A stretch of DNA of 64,000 nt from Paenibacillus xylanexedens (GTDB lineage: Bacteria > Bacillota > Bacilli > Paenibacillales > Paenibacillaceae): positions 2,976,001 to 3,040,000 of the forward strand of contig NZ_CP018620.1 of NCBI RefSeq assembly GCF_001908275.1, in the 5' to 3' direction. The translations under genes and the position numbers were made by a program. The notes beneath the pieces are model-generated. The model saw only the letters and a program-made list of their open reading frames with translations. It was not told the DNA's origin and did not search any database. The number at the start of each line of letters is the position of its first letter. Positions within the stretch are counted from its first letter, which is position 1. Below, in pieces: positions 1 through 9,193 of the stretch.

Positions 1-70
1 TATAGAAATCATTGTGCACCTTGGTTGCTGGATGATAGATATCGATATCTACAATACGAATTCCGGCCAT
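1..70 (-). CDS. Ketoacyl-ACP synthase III (FabH)-like protein, N-terminal fragment
   Basis: Only the first 23 codons lie in the window; the gene runs off the left edge. The start ATG at 70 follows a GAGGAG ribosome-binding site. The visible N-terminus (MAGIRIVDIDIYHPATKVHN) resembles the first beta strand of FabH-like condensing enzymes as I remember them from Paenibacillus. It lies 55 bp downstream of the STAS-like gene and could be cotranscribed with it. The fragment is too short to show catalytic Cys, His or Asn residues, so the assignment is tentative. Confidence 0.5.
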   Translation of the reverse strand, partial: MAGIRIVDIDIYHPATKVHNDFY

Positions 71-124
71 CTTCATTCTCCTCTTGAGCGGAAGGGTGAA
101 TTCACAGCTTGTCCGCCTGGTTTA

Positions 125-475
125 TTAAGTGGTAACGGTAGATATGATTTCGAGATTGTCCAGACCGACTGACCGGCCGAGCCGGGACAATTGCATTTTT
201 AGAATCGCGTTGTTCTCGAGGGTCAACACGACTTTTTTATATTCATCTTTTTTGAACAATTGAAGGCAGCCTTCCAGAAGAGGAACAATCTCCGGAGCAG
301 TAACATTCAACTTTTTGCAATCAATGTTCAGGTCATACTCCTTGGTGTTAATAGAAGCGATCGTATCCTGATAGGCCGAGATGGAACGCAAACCGTCTTC
401 TTGAGAGAAAGAACCCTCCAGTTCAATGTTTAACACCTTGTTTGGAACGTCAGTCTTCAGAATGAAATTTCCCAT
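125..475 (-). CDS. Small STAS-like protein, function unknown
   Basis: A 116-residue soluble protein with no signal peptide or membrane segment. Alternating beta and alpha blocks, with short hydrophobic strands (residues about 13-19, 46-52 and 80-85) and an amphipathic helix after 'LEGCLQLFKK', suggest an anti-sigma-antagonist (STAS)-type fold. I recognise no phosphorylatable serine motif, so a role in partner switching is not supported. It starts at ATG 475 behind GGAGAGA and lies 55 bp upstream of the FabH-like gene in the same orientation, so the two may form a unit. An uncharacterised accessory protein of a lipid or polyketide condensing enzyme is equally possible. Confidence 0.6.
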   Translation of the reverse strand: MGNFILKTDVPNKVLNIELEGSFSQEDGLRSISAYQDTIASINTKEYDLNIDCKKLNVTAPEIVPLLEGCLQLFKKDEYKKVVLTLENNAILKMQLSRLGRSVGLDNLEIISTVTT

Positions 476-661
476 GCTTGATCTCTCTCCTTTAAATGAG
501 TTAGGGCTATCCTGTTAGTGGATACACAGCCCATTGGGCCTCTGCTGAAAGCTTCTAAGATGCGAGCTGGTTCGAAGGATAATTTAACCATATTATAAAG
601 GTAGGAATGTAAAAAGATCAATAAAAAAGTCGAATCATGTATAAAAATGTAGAAAAGTGAA

Positions 662-1030
662 TTACTGTATTTCATCCAAGGTGGCAAGCAAAATATTAAA
701 TGCACTAATGATGCGCGGAGCACCCACACATGGTGCCAGATGTAGCAATATTCCCTTGAGCTGATCCACCGTCACTCCCACGCTCAGAGCCATCGTGTAA
801 TGTACCCCCAATTGTTCATACTGTCCTTGGGTGATCAACGAAGAGATGATAGCAACTTCCTTCCATTGATCCGTAATCGTGGTGCGCTGAAAAATATCCC
901 CGTATGCCATCCCCATAATAAATTCCGACAATTCGGGAAAATGTTCTTTGATGGGTGCGAGAGCTCTTGCGCCGTACTCCCCAGAAAGTTTGGCGAAACG
1001 GTCCAGTCCCTGGGCTACATGTTCACTCAT
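662..1030 (-). CDS. Carboxymuconolactone decarboxylase (CMD) family protein
   Basis: A 122-residue, all-helical protein of the CMD/AhpD-like fold. The central stretch containing 'TDQWKEVAIISSLITQGQY' and 'LSVGVTVDQLKGILLHLAP' matches the typical CMD core, in which a helix pair precedes the 'G.T..QL.E.L.H' segment. It lacks the CxxC pair of AhpD peroxidase-type members, so a peroxidase role is unlikely. Start ATG 1030 has a GGAGGAGC site. It begins 12 bp after the stop of the thiamine-diphosphate enzyme and is almost certainly cotranscribed with it, which suggests a shared catabolic step on an alpha-keto or lactone substrate. The substrate cannot be read from the sequence. Confidence 0.75.
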   Translation of the reverse strand: MSEHVAQGLDRFAKLSGEYGARALAPIKEHFPELSEFIMGMAYGDIFQRTTITDQWKEVAIISSLITQGQYEQLGVHYTMALSVGVTVDQLKGILLHLAPCVGAPRIISAFNILLATLDEIQ

Positions 1031-1042
1031 GATCTGCTCCTC

Positions 1043-2683
1043 CTAATTCAAATTTACGGTGCGGTGAGCCGTGGGTGGAATTTCATCTCGATCGGTCAGA
1101 AGCTCAATAACAGTTACCTGATTCAACGTCTGGGCTGTGTTCAGCGCAGATGAGAATTCAGCAAGAGTTTCTGCTCGAAACGCAACCGCACCGAGAGATT
1201 CGGCAAATTTGGCAGCATCCATAGGAACTTCATATAATGTGCCATCAATTCTGCCTGTTGTTTTTTCCATTCCTTTGAGTGCCATGTCCAGTTGTTTGTT
1301 GTTAACGACAATGAAAAAGACGTTCAGATTGTTGCATACCGCGGTATTGATCTCCGTCCCCAGCATCATGAAACATCCATCCCCGGTGATACATACAACG
1401 GTCTCTTCAGGTGAAGCGGCCTTTGCACCTATCGCCATACCAATGGCGTTCCCCATGCAGGCAAAGTAAGCGTCAAACACAAAGCTGCCTGGTTTTTTGA
1501 CTTTATATCGCTGAACCGCGTGAAATCCATGGCTGCCATCATCAACAAACAGCTTATGATCATACGGAAGCAGATCGCTCATTCCATCTAGCACAGAAGC
1601 CAGAGACAGTTGGGGGAGATCTGGTAAAGGGACAGTGTAATCCATGGGTGTCGTGGTTCTCACAGGAGTAGGGAGGTCTTCTAATGTGCCCATCAAATAT
1701 TGCAGGTTGTCCTTCAAATCACCGGTGATATGTAAGGTTTGAGCGCTCAGAATCTTGCCTACAAATGTAGGATCAGCGTCAAATTGAATGAGGTGTGCCG
1801 GGTGATGTTCAGGCTTCAGATTGCAGAGGGTCATGTCACTTAGACGTGAACCGAGTACGATATAAAGGTCACTTTGGTTCAACATGTCGTCTGCATGAGG
1901 GAAACCTCCAACACCACAAGGTCCATGGTACAGGGGATGGTCCCACGCAATCGCTCCTTTTCCACCAGGAGTAGTAATGACGGGAATGTTGAACGATTCG
2001 GCCAATTGAAGCAATTCATCATGGGCTCTGGCGCGACTTACACCTTTACCAGCAATAATTAAAGGGCGGTTGGATTGTTGAATGAGAGGAAAAATGCGAT
2101 TCAGGTTAGATACGCTAAGCAGAGGTTCCGGTTCGGGAATGACAATCCGGCATTGGGATAACAACTCGGTCTGTACGTCAAAAGGAATACAGAGGTGAAC
2201 AGGGCCTTTATTAGGGCCGAGTGCAATGGAAAGGGCATGGTTCAGCAGTGTGCCGAAGTGATCTCCACGCTCAACCAGTTTGCTGAATAGCGTAGCAGGC
2301 CTGAACATCTCGGCCAGATCAGCCAGATAAGAAGAAGAATCCTGACACTGGGGGAGCCCCAGTTCCTGAATGGATTGATGACCCGTAATAAATAGTACAG
2401 GCAGATTGTTAGCCTTTGCATGGGCTGCTGCAGTAAGCAGATTGGTTCCGCCTGGACCGGATGTGGCAAAGGCAACGCCGAGTTTACCTGTCTGTAATGC
2501 ATAACCGGATGCGGCAAAACCTGAGCTGGATTCATGACGGCCTGGAATGAACTCTAATCCGTAATCCACCATTTTCAGTACAGCAGGACAGATGGATTTA
2601 CCAATAATACCAAAGACATGAGTAACACCTAGATTACGCAGAGTTTCTGCCAAATAGTCCGCAACTGTTCTCATGCGGGACAC
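1043..2683 (-). CDS. Thiamine-diphosphate-dependent enzyme, acetolactate synthase/decarboxylase type
   Basis: A 546-residue enzyme with the three-domain ThDP architecture: N-terminal PYR domain (about 1-170) with the cofactor-activating glutamate in 'GRHESSSGFAASGYA', central Rossmann-like domain (about 190-320), and C-terminal PP domain with the GDG...N signature ('GDGCFMMLGTEINTAV', then 'VVNNKQ'). Its length fits acetolactate synthase large subunits, benzoylformate decarboxylases and similar enzymes. No small regulatory subunit or ilvC follows, and the next gene is a CMD-family protein, so a catabolic decarboxylase or ligase role is more likely than branched-chain amino acid synthesis. A TTGACA-type promoter lies about 100 bp upstream. 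Cytoplasmic; exact substrate unknown. Confidence 0.8.
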   Translation of the reverse strand: MSRMRTVADYLAETLRNLGVTHVFGIIGKSICPAVLKMVDYGLEFIPGRHESSSGFAASGYALQTGKLGVAFATSGPGGTNLLTAAAHAKANNLPVLFITGHQSIQELGLPQCQDSSSYLADLAEMFRPATLFSKLVERGDHFGTLLNHALSIALGPNKGPVHLCIPFDVQTELLSQCRIVIPEPEPLLSVSNLNRIFPLIQQSNRPLIIAGKGVSRARAHDELLQLAESFNIPVITTPGGKGAIAWDHPLYHGPCGVGGFPHADDMLNQSDLYIVLGSRLSDMTLCNLKPEHHPAHLIQFDADPTFVGKILSAQTLHITGDLKDNLQYLMGTLEDLPTPVRTTTPMDYTVPLPDLPQLSLASVLDGMSDLLPYDHKLFVDDGSHGFHAVQRYKVKKPGSFVFDAYFACMGNAIGMAIGAKAASPEETVVCITGDGCFMMLGTEINTAVCNNLNVFFIVVNNKQLDMALKGMEKTTGRIDGTLYEVPMDAAKFAESLGAVAFRAETLAEFSSALNTAQTLNQVTVIELLTDRDEIPPTAHRTVNLN

Positions 2684-3088
2684 CTCACTTCATGAAATAG
2701 GTTATTAGAACCATACGCATATTCCATTTATTGAATGCAAGTTACAGTCTAAGGTTGTAAGAGGAAATATTCATTGTTATTAGGAAGAGTATCTTTTTTT
2801 GTGGTTTTTTGTCAACCTGTTTTTGTGAGTCTAAATTCCTGATTCTTAAGTTGGTAACGCTTTAAGTATTGCTGGATAAAGTAAAAATAATTGGTTATAT
2901 ATCCCTGCAACGAATTACCCAATCGCAACGAGGTTACAAATAATGTAAAATAATGACTGTAAATGATGAATTTCAGCCTCTAATAGCGACTTGAAAGTTT
3001 GAGATTTATCTTTTTTCGTATCAACGCATCATCGCATTCGCATTTCTTTGCTTTCTGCTATACTGGAAAGGAATTGGGAGGGGATGGA
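2684..3088. other. Divergent intergenic region
   Basis: 405 bp, AT-rich, between two divergent genes. Apart from the minus-strand promoter at 2786-2815 I see no gene, strong hairpin or repeat. The rightward promoter for the oxidoreductase must lie here, but no hexamer pair stands out. Confidence 0.6.
2786..2815 (-). promoter_or_regulatory. Putative sigma-A promoter for the ThDP enzyme-CMD operon
   Basis: On the minus strand a perfect -35 hexamer TTGACA (2815-2810) is followed after 18 bp by TACTCT (2791-2786), a weaker -10. It lies about 100 bp upstream of the start at 2683. Identified by motif and spacing only. Confidence 0.4.
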
Positions 3089-4060
3089 ATGACAGTCATC
3101 AAGATGGCTCTGATTGGGCTGGGTAAAATGGGATTACATATGGTTCATCTAATCGAGAATACGAAGATGGATACAAAGATTGAGATTGTAGCGGTGTGTG
3201 ATGCGAATGAGGAAGGTTTGGCGTCTTTTGCAGCTTCTCATCGGGGAGTTAGGACGTATACGGATTACAAGCAATTGATGAATGAACATCAGATTGATCT
3301 GCTGTATATTGCAGTTCCGCCGAAATTTCATTACCCGGTTGTCATGGAAGCACTGGAGCGCAAAATTCATGTGTTCTGTGAGAAACCACTTGCCAATAGT
3401 GTAGAAGAAGCCAAAAAGATGCTGGATGCAGCAGAGCAGGCGGGCGTTGTTCATGCCATCCACTTCTCGATGCCGCATGAACCTTCCGTGCTGAAGTTGC
3501 AAGAGTTGATTGAGCAGGGTGCAGTGGGGGCAATTCGCAAAATAGATCTTATTTTGCAATTCCCGCAGTGGCCACGATCATGGCAACAGAATGCATGGAT
3601 TACGAGCCGGGAACAGGGTGGATTTATTCTTGAAGTGGGGATTCACTGGATTCATATGATTCAAAAGGTGTTTGGTGCCATCCGGGTAGTGAGCACTCAG
3701 GTTCAATATCCTGAGAATGGAGACTGTGAACTAGAAGTACAGGCTGCAATGGAGCTGGAAGATGGAACCCGAATTCAGCTGAACGGCATCTCTCAATTTG
3801 CGGGGGAAGAACGTGTATCCATGGTGGTGTACGGTACAAAAGGCACAATTGCTCTGGAAAATTGGGAAGATTTGAAGACGGGTCTGGTGGGGCAGCCACT
3901 GTCTCCAGTAGAAGTGCTTGAATCCGCCAGTGAATTGCCGGTTCTTAAACATGTCATTGCCCGGATACAGGGCAAACCAGCTAAGATATATGATTTTAAC
4001 GATGGGTATCAGGCACAATTGATACTGGAAGCGCTACGGAACACGGAACAATCAGGATAA
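3089..4060 (+). CDS. Gfo/Idh/MocA-family NAD(P)-dependent oxidoreductase
   Basis: A 323-residue enzyme of the glucose-fructose oxidoreductase/inositol dehydrogenase family. An N-terminal Rossmann fold starts with 'MALIGLGKMGLHMV'. The family 'CEKPLA' motif, whose lysine normally lies at the active site, occurs near residue 100, followed by the C-terminal alpha/beta domain with 'ILEVGIHWIHMIQ'. I chose ATG 3089, preceded by GGGAGGGG, because an upstream in-frame extension to 2999 has no ribosome-binding site and no family-like sequence. The gene stands alone between a divergent operon and a terminator. The substrate, probably a sugar or polyol derivative, is not determinable. Confidence 0.85.
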   Translation: MTVIKMALIGLGKMGLHMVHLIENTKMDTKIEIVAVCDANEEGLASFAASHRGVRTYTDYKQLMNEHQIDLLYIAVPPKFHYPVVMEALERKIHVFCEKPLANSVEEAKKMLDAAEQAGVVHAIHFSMPHEPSVLKLQELIEQGAVGAIRKIDLILQFPQWPRSWQQNAWITSREQGGFILEVGIHWIHMIQKVFGAIRVVSTQVQYPENGDCELEVQAAMELEDGTRIQLNGISQFAGEERVSMVVYGTKGTIALENWEDLKTGLVGQPLSPVEVLESASELPVLKHVIARIQGKPAKIYDFNDGYQAQLILEALRNTEQSG

Positions 4061-4089
4061 GAAAAGGAGTGCTTAGGTTTTTTCATATG

Positions 4090-4110
4090 AGGTGCCGGGT
4101 GCACCTTTTC
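4090..4110 (+). terminator. Short intrinsic terminator after the oxidoreductase
   Basis: Stem AGGTGC/GCACCT (4090-4095 with 4101-4106) with a 5-nt loop followed by TTTTC, 30 bp after the stop codon. Confidence 0.5.
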
Positions 4111-4135
4111 CTGATTCAGCTCTCCTTAACACAAA

Positions 4136-4180
4136 GAAGCATCGCAGAGGCTCGGGTGAGTCTGTCTGCGATGCTTCTTT
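4136..4180. terminator. Bidirectional terminator between convergent genes
   Basis: A perfect 13-bp stem, GAAGCATCGCAGA (4136-4148) with its complement at 4165-4177, lies between the oxidoreductase and the convergent chemoreceptor gene. It is flanked by short T runs on both strands. Confidence 0.85.
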
Positions 4181-4239
4181 CCTTTGATATATGCCCATGA
4201 TACAGCTATTTAGATACTCGATCAGTAGGTTGAGTCGGA

Positions 4240-5958
4240 TTATGCGAGTTTGAAGCGTTTAACCAGTTGATCAAGTGCGTCGGACATTTCATTTAACTGT
4301 TTGGACGTGTCAGACATTTCCTGCAGAGAAGCAAGTTGTTCCTCCGTCATCGCAGATACTTCTTCCGTGGCTGATGCAGTATCTTCCACAACAGCCGATA
4401 CTTCATTAATGGACTTCATCACAGCCTCACTACCGGAAGTTAACTCCTCGACAACAGCAGATACCTCCAGAACTTCACCACTGAGGTTATGAATATGCTG
4501 AGTAATGGTTGAAAAAGCATTACCTGCATCCTCAATGGTCCGCAACCCTTCATTCACATGTAGAGTGCTCTCATCAACCACCTGCACCGTACTTTGAACA
4601 CCTGCAACCACGGTTTCCAATATACTTGTAATCTCTTTCGCTGATGTTGCACTTTGGTCTGCAAGATTACGGATTTCCGCGGCAACGACAGCGAAGCCAC
4701 GTCCATTATCCCCAGCGCGGGCAGCTTCGATTCCGGCGTTAAGTGCAAGCAGATTGGTTTGTCTCGCAATACCCGACATTGAATCTGCAATGTTGATCAC
4801 TTGATCAGACATCTTCGAAATTTCATTAATGGCTTCCTGTACAGAGAGGAAGGATTGCTCAATGGAACTCATTTTACCTACAGCATTATCAATGCGCTGT
4901 TGCCCATCCACAGCAATGGATTCGGTACGAACTGCACGGCCTGCCACATCACTTGCCGAGGAGGCGACACGATTAAGCCCGTTGAGGGATTGCTGCATCG
5001 CAGCTACCATGGTTTGCGTAAGAGCAACCTGTTCATCAGCGCCTTCAGCGACACGTTCCATGGCAGTGGCAACTTCTTTTCCTGCAAGATGGCTATCGGC
5101 CACCCCTTTATCCAATCGATCCGAAGCTGTGCTCAGAATCATGGCATTGCTCTGAACGTCCAGCATCATTTGCTGCAAACCAGTGAGCATTGTATTGGCC
5201 GCCTCCGCGAGTTCACGAGTTTCGTCTTTCATTGGCGTAGCGATTCTCAGTGTCAGGTCGCCATTGGAAGAACCGATGTCATTTAATGCCTGCTTTACGG
5301 TACGAATGTTTTTAACAATGGCACGTGACAGGACCAAAGCAGTGATGAACGAGATAATGGCCACAACGATAAGTGCCCCATACAGTTCCAAGTTCAGTAT
5401 TGTGTTTTTTTGCTTCAGTGCTTCTGTACGGTTATCGGTTAACGTATGCTCGTTGGTTCGAAACGTATCGAGAGCAGTCCGAATCTGGTCCATGTCTCTT
5501 TTACCTGGATCATCTGCGAAAAAATCTCGAATGGCCTGTGTATTATTGGCTTGGCGAAGGGCGACCATAGGTTCACCAGCGACCTGGACCCAGTTCTCCA
5601 TATTAGTATGTATGTCTTCCAAAAGTGCAAGTTGAGCCGGATTATCCGAAATTAAAGCAGCAAGTTCATCTCTGAGTGTAATAAGTTGCTCTTTTCCTTG
5701 GGTGTAGGGATCGAGATAATTGTCCTGACCGGTGATGATGTAACCGCGTTGACCTGTCTCCATATCTACCATGTTTCTTTCGAGTTCATAAGTGAGGGCG
5801 TCTACCCTCATATCGTGATCGACCAGAAAATCCAGTTCCCGTTGGAGCTGACTTGTGCTGTTCTGAATCAGCAGGATGCAACCAGCCAGTACAGCCAGTA
5901 CGAGTAAATATCCTAATCCGATCTTATAAAAAATCTTAAAGGTCTTTCGCTTTTTCAT
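4240..5958 (-). CDS. Methyl-accepting chemotaxis protein with CHASE3 sensor domain
   Basis: A 572-residue transmembrane chemoreceptor. TM1 is at about residues 13-31. The extracytoplasmic helical region (about 35-185), with '[18 protein letters not shown]', matches CHASE3 sensor domains. TM2 ('[17 protein letters not shown]') follows at about 193-212, then a HAMP linker and the MCP signalling domain. The conserved hairpin tip, '[20 protein letters not shown]' followed by '[18 protein letters not shown]', contacts CheA/CheW. The start ATG at 5958 follows a weak AGAGAGGAA site. Monocistronic, between a bidirectional terminator and a divergent HAD gene. The ligand is unknown; CHASE3 domains are generally thought to sense extracellular cues. 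Confidence 0.92.
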   Translation of the reverse strand: MKKRKTFKIFYKIGLGYLLVLAVLAGCILLIQNSTSQLQRELDFLVDHDMRVDALTYELERNMVDMETGQRGYIITGQDNYLDPYTQGKEQLITLRDELAALISDNPAQLALLEDIHTNMENWVQVAGEPMVALRQANNTQAIRDFFADDPGKRDMDQIRTALDTFRTNEHTLTDNRTEALKQKNTILNLELYGALIVVAIISFITALVLSRAIVKNIRTVKQALNDIGSSNGDLTLRIATPMKDETRELAEAANTMLTGLQQMMLDVQSNAMILSTASDRLDKGVADSHLAGKEVATAMERVAEGADEQVALTQTMVAAMQQSLNGLNRVASSASDVAGRAVRTESIAVDGQQRIDNAVGKMSSIEQSFLSVQEAINEISKMSDQVINIADSMSGIARQTNLLALNAGIEAARAGDNGRGFAVVAAEIRNLADQSATSAKEITSILETVVAGVQSTVQVVDESTLHVNEGLRTIEDAGNAFSTITQHIHNLSGEVLEVSAVVEELTSGSEAVMKSINEVSAVVEDTASATEEVSAMTEEQLASLQEMSDTSKQLNEMSDALDQLVKRFKLA

Positions 5959-6252
5959 GTTTGTTATTCCTCTCTATGGGGTATATGTAGTTGTCGAAAA
6001 AAACGGAAATGTGATAATTGTAGGTCTTTAGATTAGGTGTCTAAAGAACTATTTTTTAGTATTATACGTAAAGGAACTTCTTTTGTATATAGTTTGTTTA
6101 ACTACAATATAATGTTCGGTTGATACTGTATAAGGTTGGGGTTGATGATGTTTTACAATCGTAGGTTTACACGTTCAAACGTTATGTTTATCATGGGAAG
6201 GGAACGATTCCAATTACATATACAATATCCCAATCCGAAAGGAACATTGGAC

Positions 6253-6939
6253 ATGAATAAAGAGAAGGTATTGCTCAAACCGGAAGCGATGATTTTTGAC
6301 ATGGATGGTACGCTGTTCCAGACAGAGACCCTGTTGTTGCCAGCTTACCAGCAACTATTTGATACATTGCGTGCCGAAGGGCATTTTGAAGGAGAAACTC
6401 CACCCGAGGAACGGATGCTGGGAAGTTTGGGCATGTTGCTCGAAGATATATGGAAAGTGGTTATGCCTGAGGCATCGGAAGCGGCACATCGCCGTGCAGA
6501 CGAACTGTTGCTTCAACTGGAGATTGAGGGGCTTGATCAAGGATGTTCTCAATTGTATCCTGGGGTGAAAGAAACGCTGCAAGCATTAAAACAACAAGGA
6601 GTACGTCTTTTTGTTGCAAGTAACGGGCTGGAGGACTATGTGAAGGGTGTGGCGTTTGCACACGAGATTATGCCTTTCTTTGAAGGGGTATACAGTGCAG
6701 GCCAGTACAAGACTCCCTCCAAGGTTAATCTGGTGCAGATCCTGCTTGAGAAACATCGTATTCAGGACGCATGGATGGTAGGGGATCGCTCTTCTGATGT
6801 GGAAGCTGGTAAAATGAACGGTCAGGCGGTCATCGGCTGTGCCTATGCCGGGTTTGGTCGTGATGAGGAGCTTGCAGGCTCAGATGTGCTCATCTCTGAT
6901 TTTACAGAACTGCTGCGTCTGTATGATGAAGCAGAGTAG
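6253..6939 (+). CDS. HAD-superfamily hydrolase (subfamily IA phosphatase)
   Basis: A 228-residue cytosolic phosphatase-type protein. HAD motif I is 'IFDMDGTLF' with nucleophile and acid/base aspartates, motif II is 'LFVASNG', a motif III lysine lies in the 'YKTPSK' region, and motif IV is 'MVGDRSSDVEAGK'. The helical cap between motifs I and II places it in subfamily IA, with phosphoglycolate phosphatase and beta-phosphoglucomutase. I took ATG 6253 (AAAGGAA upstream), which begins just before motif I; an upstream in-frame extension to 6136 is unlike HAD proteins. Substrate unknown. Confidence 0.85.
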   Translation: MNKEKVLLKPEAMIFDMDGTLFQTETLLLPAYQQLFDTLRAEGHFEGETPPEERMLGSLGMLLEDIWKVVMPEASEAAHRRADELLLQLEIEGLDQGCSQLYPGVKETLQALKQQGVRLFVASNGLEDYVKGVAFAHEIMPFFEGVYSAGQYKTPSKVNLVQILLEKHRIQDAWMVGDRSSDVEAGKMNGQAVIGCAYAGFGRDEELAGSDVLISDFTELLRLYDEAE

Positions 6940-6973
6940 CCTCTACGCTGTATACGTCGAACCGCATTATATG

Positions 6974-7017
6974 AACCTGTAGACTCAACGGAAATTCGTT
7001 GAATACAGGTTTTTTTG
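6974..7017 (+). terminator. Intrinsic terminator after the HAD gene
   Basis: AACCTGTA (6974-6981) pairs with TACAGGTT (7004-7011), with an inner CAACG/CGTTG pairing, followed by seven Ts. Confidence 0.85.
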
Positions 7018-7125
7018 TTTGGTCATGCAGTCACATTCTCCCCTGTAGAAAGTTGATTTCCCTATCCCGCTTTCCTCCATATTCCCTCTATACTTCATTC
7101 AAAAGCTATAGGGGGTCCGATTCTG

Positions 7126-8016
7126 GTGAAACCATCCAAAATACATGCCTATATGTTCATCTTTCCAAGTCTTTTTTTAACTGTTGTATTCGGGATCTAT
7201 CCGCTGTTATGGGCGCTGCGTTACATGTTCTATGATTATCAAGGCATCGGGACGCCTGTCTTCATCGGGCTTGATAATTTTGGACGCATTTTGCGTGACG
7301 GGCAATTCTGGGATTCAGTAGGCAACACGGGTGTGTATGCCCTGGGCAAACTCGTCGTTACGATTCCACTGTCGTTAACTTTGGCGATTATTCTGAATCG
7401 CAAATGGAGAGGGCGATCCCTCTTTAGGGCGATCTATTATCTTCCCACTATTTTTAGCGCTTCGGTCATGGCGATTGTATTCTTTATTATTTTCAACTCC
7501 TATAACGGAATATTGAACCAATTACTGCTTAAGTATCATGTGATCTCCGAACCGATCGGCTGGCTGGGAGCTGAGCATGCTATGCTGACGACCATTATCA
7601 TTGCCATCTGGGGTGCTGTGGGGAACTATATGTTGTTGTTCATTGCCGGTCTCCAGAGCATTCCCGAAGAGCTCTACGAGGCGGCATCACTGGATGGAGC
7701 CAGTGAGTTTCAGAAGCTGCGTAATGTGACGATTCCTTTGCTTGGTCCTGTTCTGCAGATGATTATCATGCTGGCGATTACCACGGCGCTGAAAGGATAC
7801 GAGAGTATTATGGTACTGACCGAGGGCGGGCCGTATGGCAAAACAGAGGTGATGTATCTGTATTTGTTCAAACTGTTATTTCCCGTGTCGGCTGACACAC
7901 AATCACTCCAGCAGCTCGGTTATGGCAGTGCAGTCGGTTTCACAACGGCTCTCATCGTAGGGGCTGTGACGCTCATTTATTTCCGTATATCCAAAAAGCT
8001 CAATGATGTCTATTAA
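7126..8016 (+). CDS. Carbohydrate ABC transporter permease (MalF/UgpA type)
   Basis: A 296-residue inner-membrane permease with about six hydrophobic segments. The cytoplasmic EAA loop is 'EELYEAASLDGASEFQKLRNVTIPLL' in outline (key residues EAA, DGA and IPL), the site that docks the ATPase. The start is GTG 7126 behind GGGGG; the protein then opens directly into TM1. It is the first gene of a locus that also encodes a second permease, a binding lipoprotein and a sensor-regulator pair. No ATPase gene is present, as is common in Paenibacillus sugar importers that share one MsmX-like ATPase. Confidence 0.92.
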   Translation: MKPSKIHAYMFIFPSLFLTVVFGIYPLLWALRYMFYDYQGIGTPVFIGLDNFGRILRDGQFWDSVGNTGVYALGKLVVTIPLSLTLAIILNRKWRGRSLFRAIYYLPTIFSASVMAIVFFIIFNSYNGILNQLLLKYHVISEPIGWLGAEHAMLTTIIIAIWGAVGNYMLLFIAGLQSIPEELYEAASLDGASEFQKLRNVTIPLLGPVLQMIIMLAITTALKGYESIMVLTEGGPYGKTEVMYLYLFKLLFPVSADTQSLQQLGYGSAVGFTTALIVGAVTLIYFRISKKLNDVY

Positions 8017-8022
8017 AAGGTT

Positions 8023-8189
8023 GTTCAAAAAGTCCGCTTTTGATTACGAATCATGCCTAGCAGCATCATCAGCATCGAATATGAAATTCAGCCGAAATGT
8101 CCGTTGCTCACGTAGTTTTCCCTACGCTCCGCTACTCCATTTCTAGCTTCATTCCATCTTCTCGGTACTGAAAACCACCCTTTTTGAAC
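8023..8189. repeat. Dispersed MITE-like repeat, 167-bp copy, between two permease genes
   Basis: The element is bounded by inverted ends GTTCAAAAAG (8023-8032) and CTTTTTGAAC (8180-8189). Long internal blocks are shared with the copy at 23434-23514: the left 'TCCRCTTTTGATTACGAA' block and the right 'CTTCATTCCATCTTCTCGG' block. The middle holds a small CGTAG/CTACG hairpin. It has no coding capacity and sits inside an apparent operon, ending 28 bp before the next start codon. Confidence 0.8.
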
Positions 8190-8216
8190 ACGTATAAAAT
8201 TAATCAGGAGGAAACG

Positions 8217-9089
8217 ATGATGACTCAAAACGTGCTTGCGCCCTCAGGGTCTCCCCAACTCATTCGCTGGACCAAACGAACGGTACTTTGGCTGTTTTTG
8301 ATCGCAATCGCTCTGCTGTCGCTGTTCCCCATCATACTTGTATTGCTCGGTTCCTTCAAAACGAACCAGGAATTGACCGGAGGAGCTACCATCTGGCCGA
8401 AGATTTGGCAGTTCTCCAACTATGCTCAGGCTTGGAAAAGCGCCAATTTTTCGGGTTTTACGATGAACAGCGTGTTTGTTAGCATCAGTACAACAGTTGG
8501 CACACTGCTGGTAGCTTCGATGTCAGCCTACGCTGTGGATCGAGTGAATTTCAAAGGGAAAAAGGGGTACACCCTGCTCATGGCATCCACTCTGTTTATT
8601 TCCATAGGCGCGGTTGTGCTGCGTCCGCAATTTGACCTCATGGTCAAGCTGGGGCTGAATACCACGTTGTGGGGCGTTATTATTATATTGATCAGCGCAC
8701 ACGCTGCCACATACTTTATTCTGATTGGTTTCTTCAAGAGCATCCCGCGCGAACTGGATGAAGCGGCGATGATTGATGGCTGTAATTTCTTCACCACCTA
8801 CTGGCGAATTATTCTTCCGCTCCTGCGGCCTGGACTCGCCGTTGCAGGTCTGGGTGTATTCCAGAGTTCATGGAATGAATATATTCTTCCTTTTGTGTTC
8901 ACCATGAGCAATCCGGACTTGCAGACTTTGCCGGTTGGGCTGGCTAATCTGCGATATGGCATCGGAGCTGCGGCTGAGGTCCAACTGATGATGGCCGGAG
9001 CCTGTCTGTCCATTTTGCCGCTGCTCATCGTTTATATTTTTGCCAACAAATCATTCATGCAGGTGACCTTGGGAGCTGTGAAAGGATAG
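8217..9089 (+). CDS. Carbohydrate ABC transporter permease (MalG/UgpE type)
   Basis: A 290-residue permease with six predicted membrane segments and the EAA loop 'PRELDEAAMIDGCNFF' followed by 'ILPLLRPGL'. It pairs with the upstream MalF-type permease to form the transmembrane channel. I chose ATG 8217, five bases after a perfect AGGAGG; ATG 8220 is equally possible. A further upstream in-frame TTG at 8184 lies in the end of the dispersed repeat and is not credible. The 200-bp gap from the first permease is filled by that repeat. Confidence 0.92.
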   Translation: MMTQNVLAPSGSPQLIRWTKRTVLWLFLIAIALLSLFPIILVLLGSFKTNQELTGGATIWPKIWQFSNYAQAWKSANFSGFTMNSVFVSISTTVGTLLVASMSAYAVDRVNFKGKKGYTLLMASTLFISIGAVVLRPQFDLMVKLGLNTTLWGVIIILISAHAATYFILIGFFKSIPRELDEAAMIDGCNFFTTYWRIILPLLRPGLAVAGLGVFQSSWNEYILPFVFTMSNPDLQTLPVGLANLRYGIGAAAEVQLMMAGACLSILPLLIVYIFANKSFMQVTLGAVKG

Positions 9090-9193
9090 GCGTGAGCACA
9101 ATCATGGAAACGGTTTTACGGGTAATTCCACTGTGCTATACTCATTTTAATTCACAGCGGACGGGCCAAGCCGTGTTCAAGGAGCGAGCGCCG

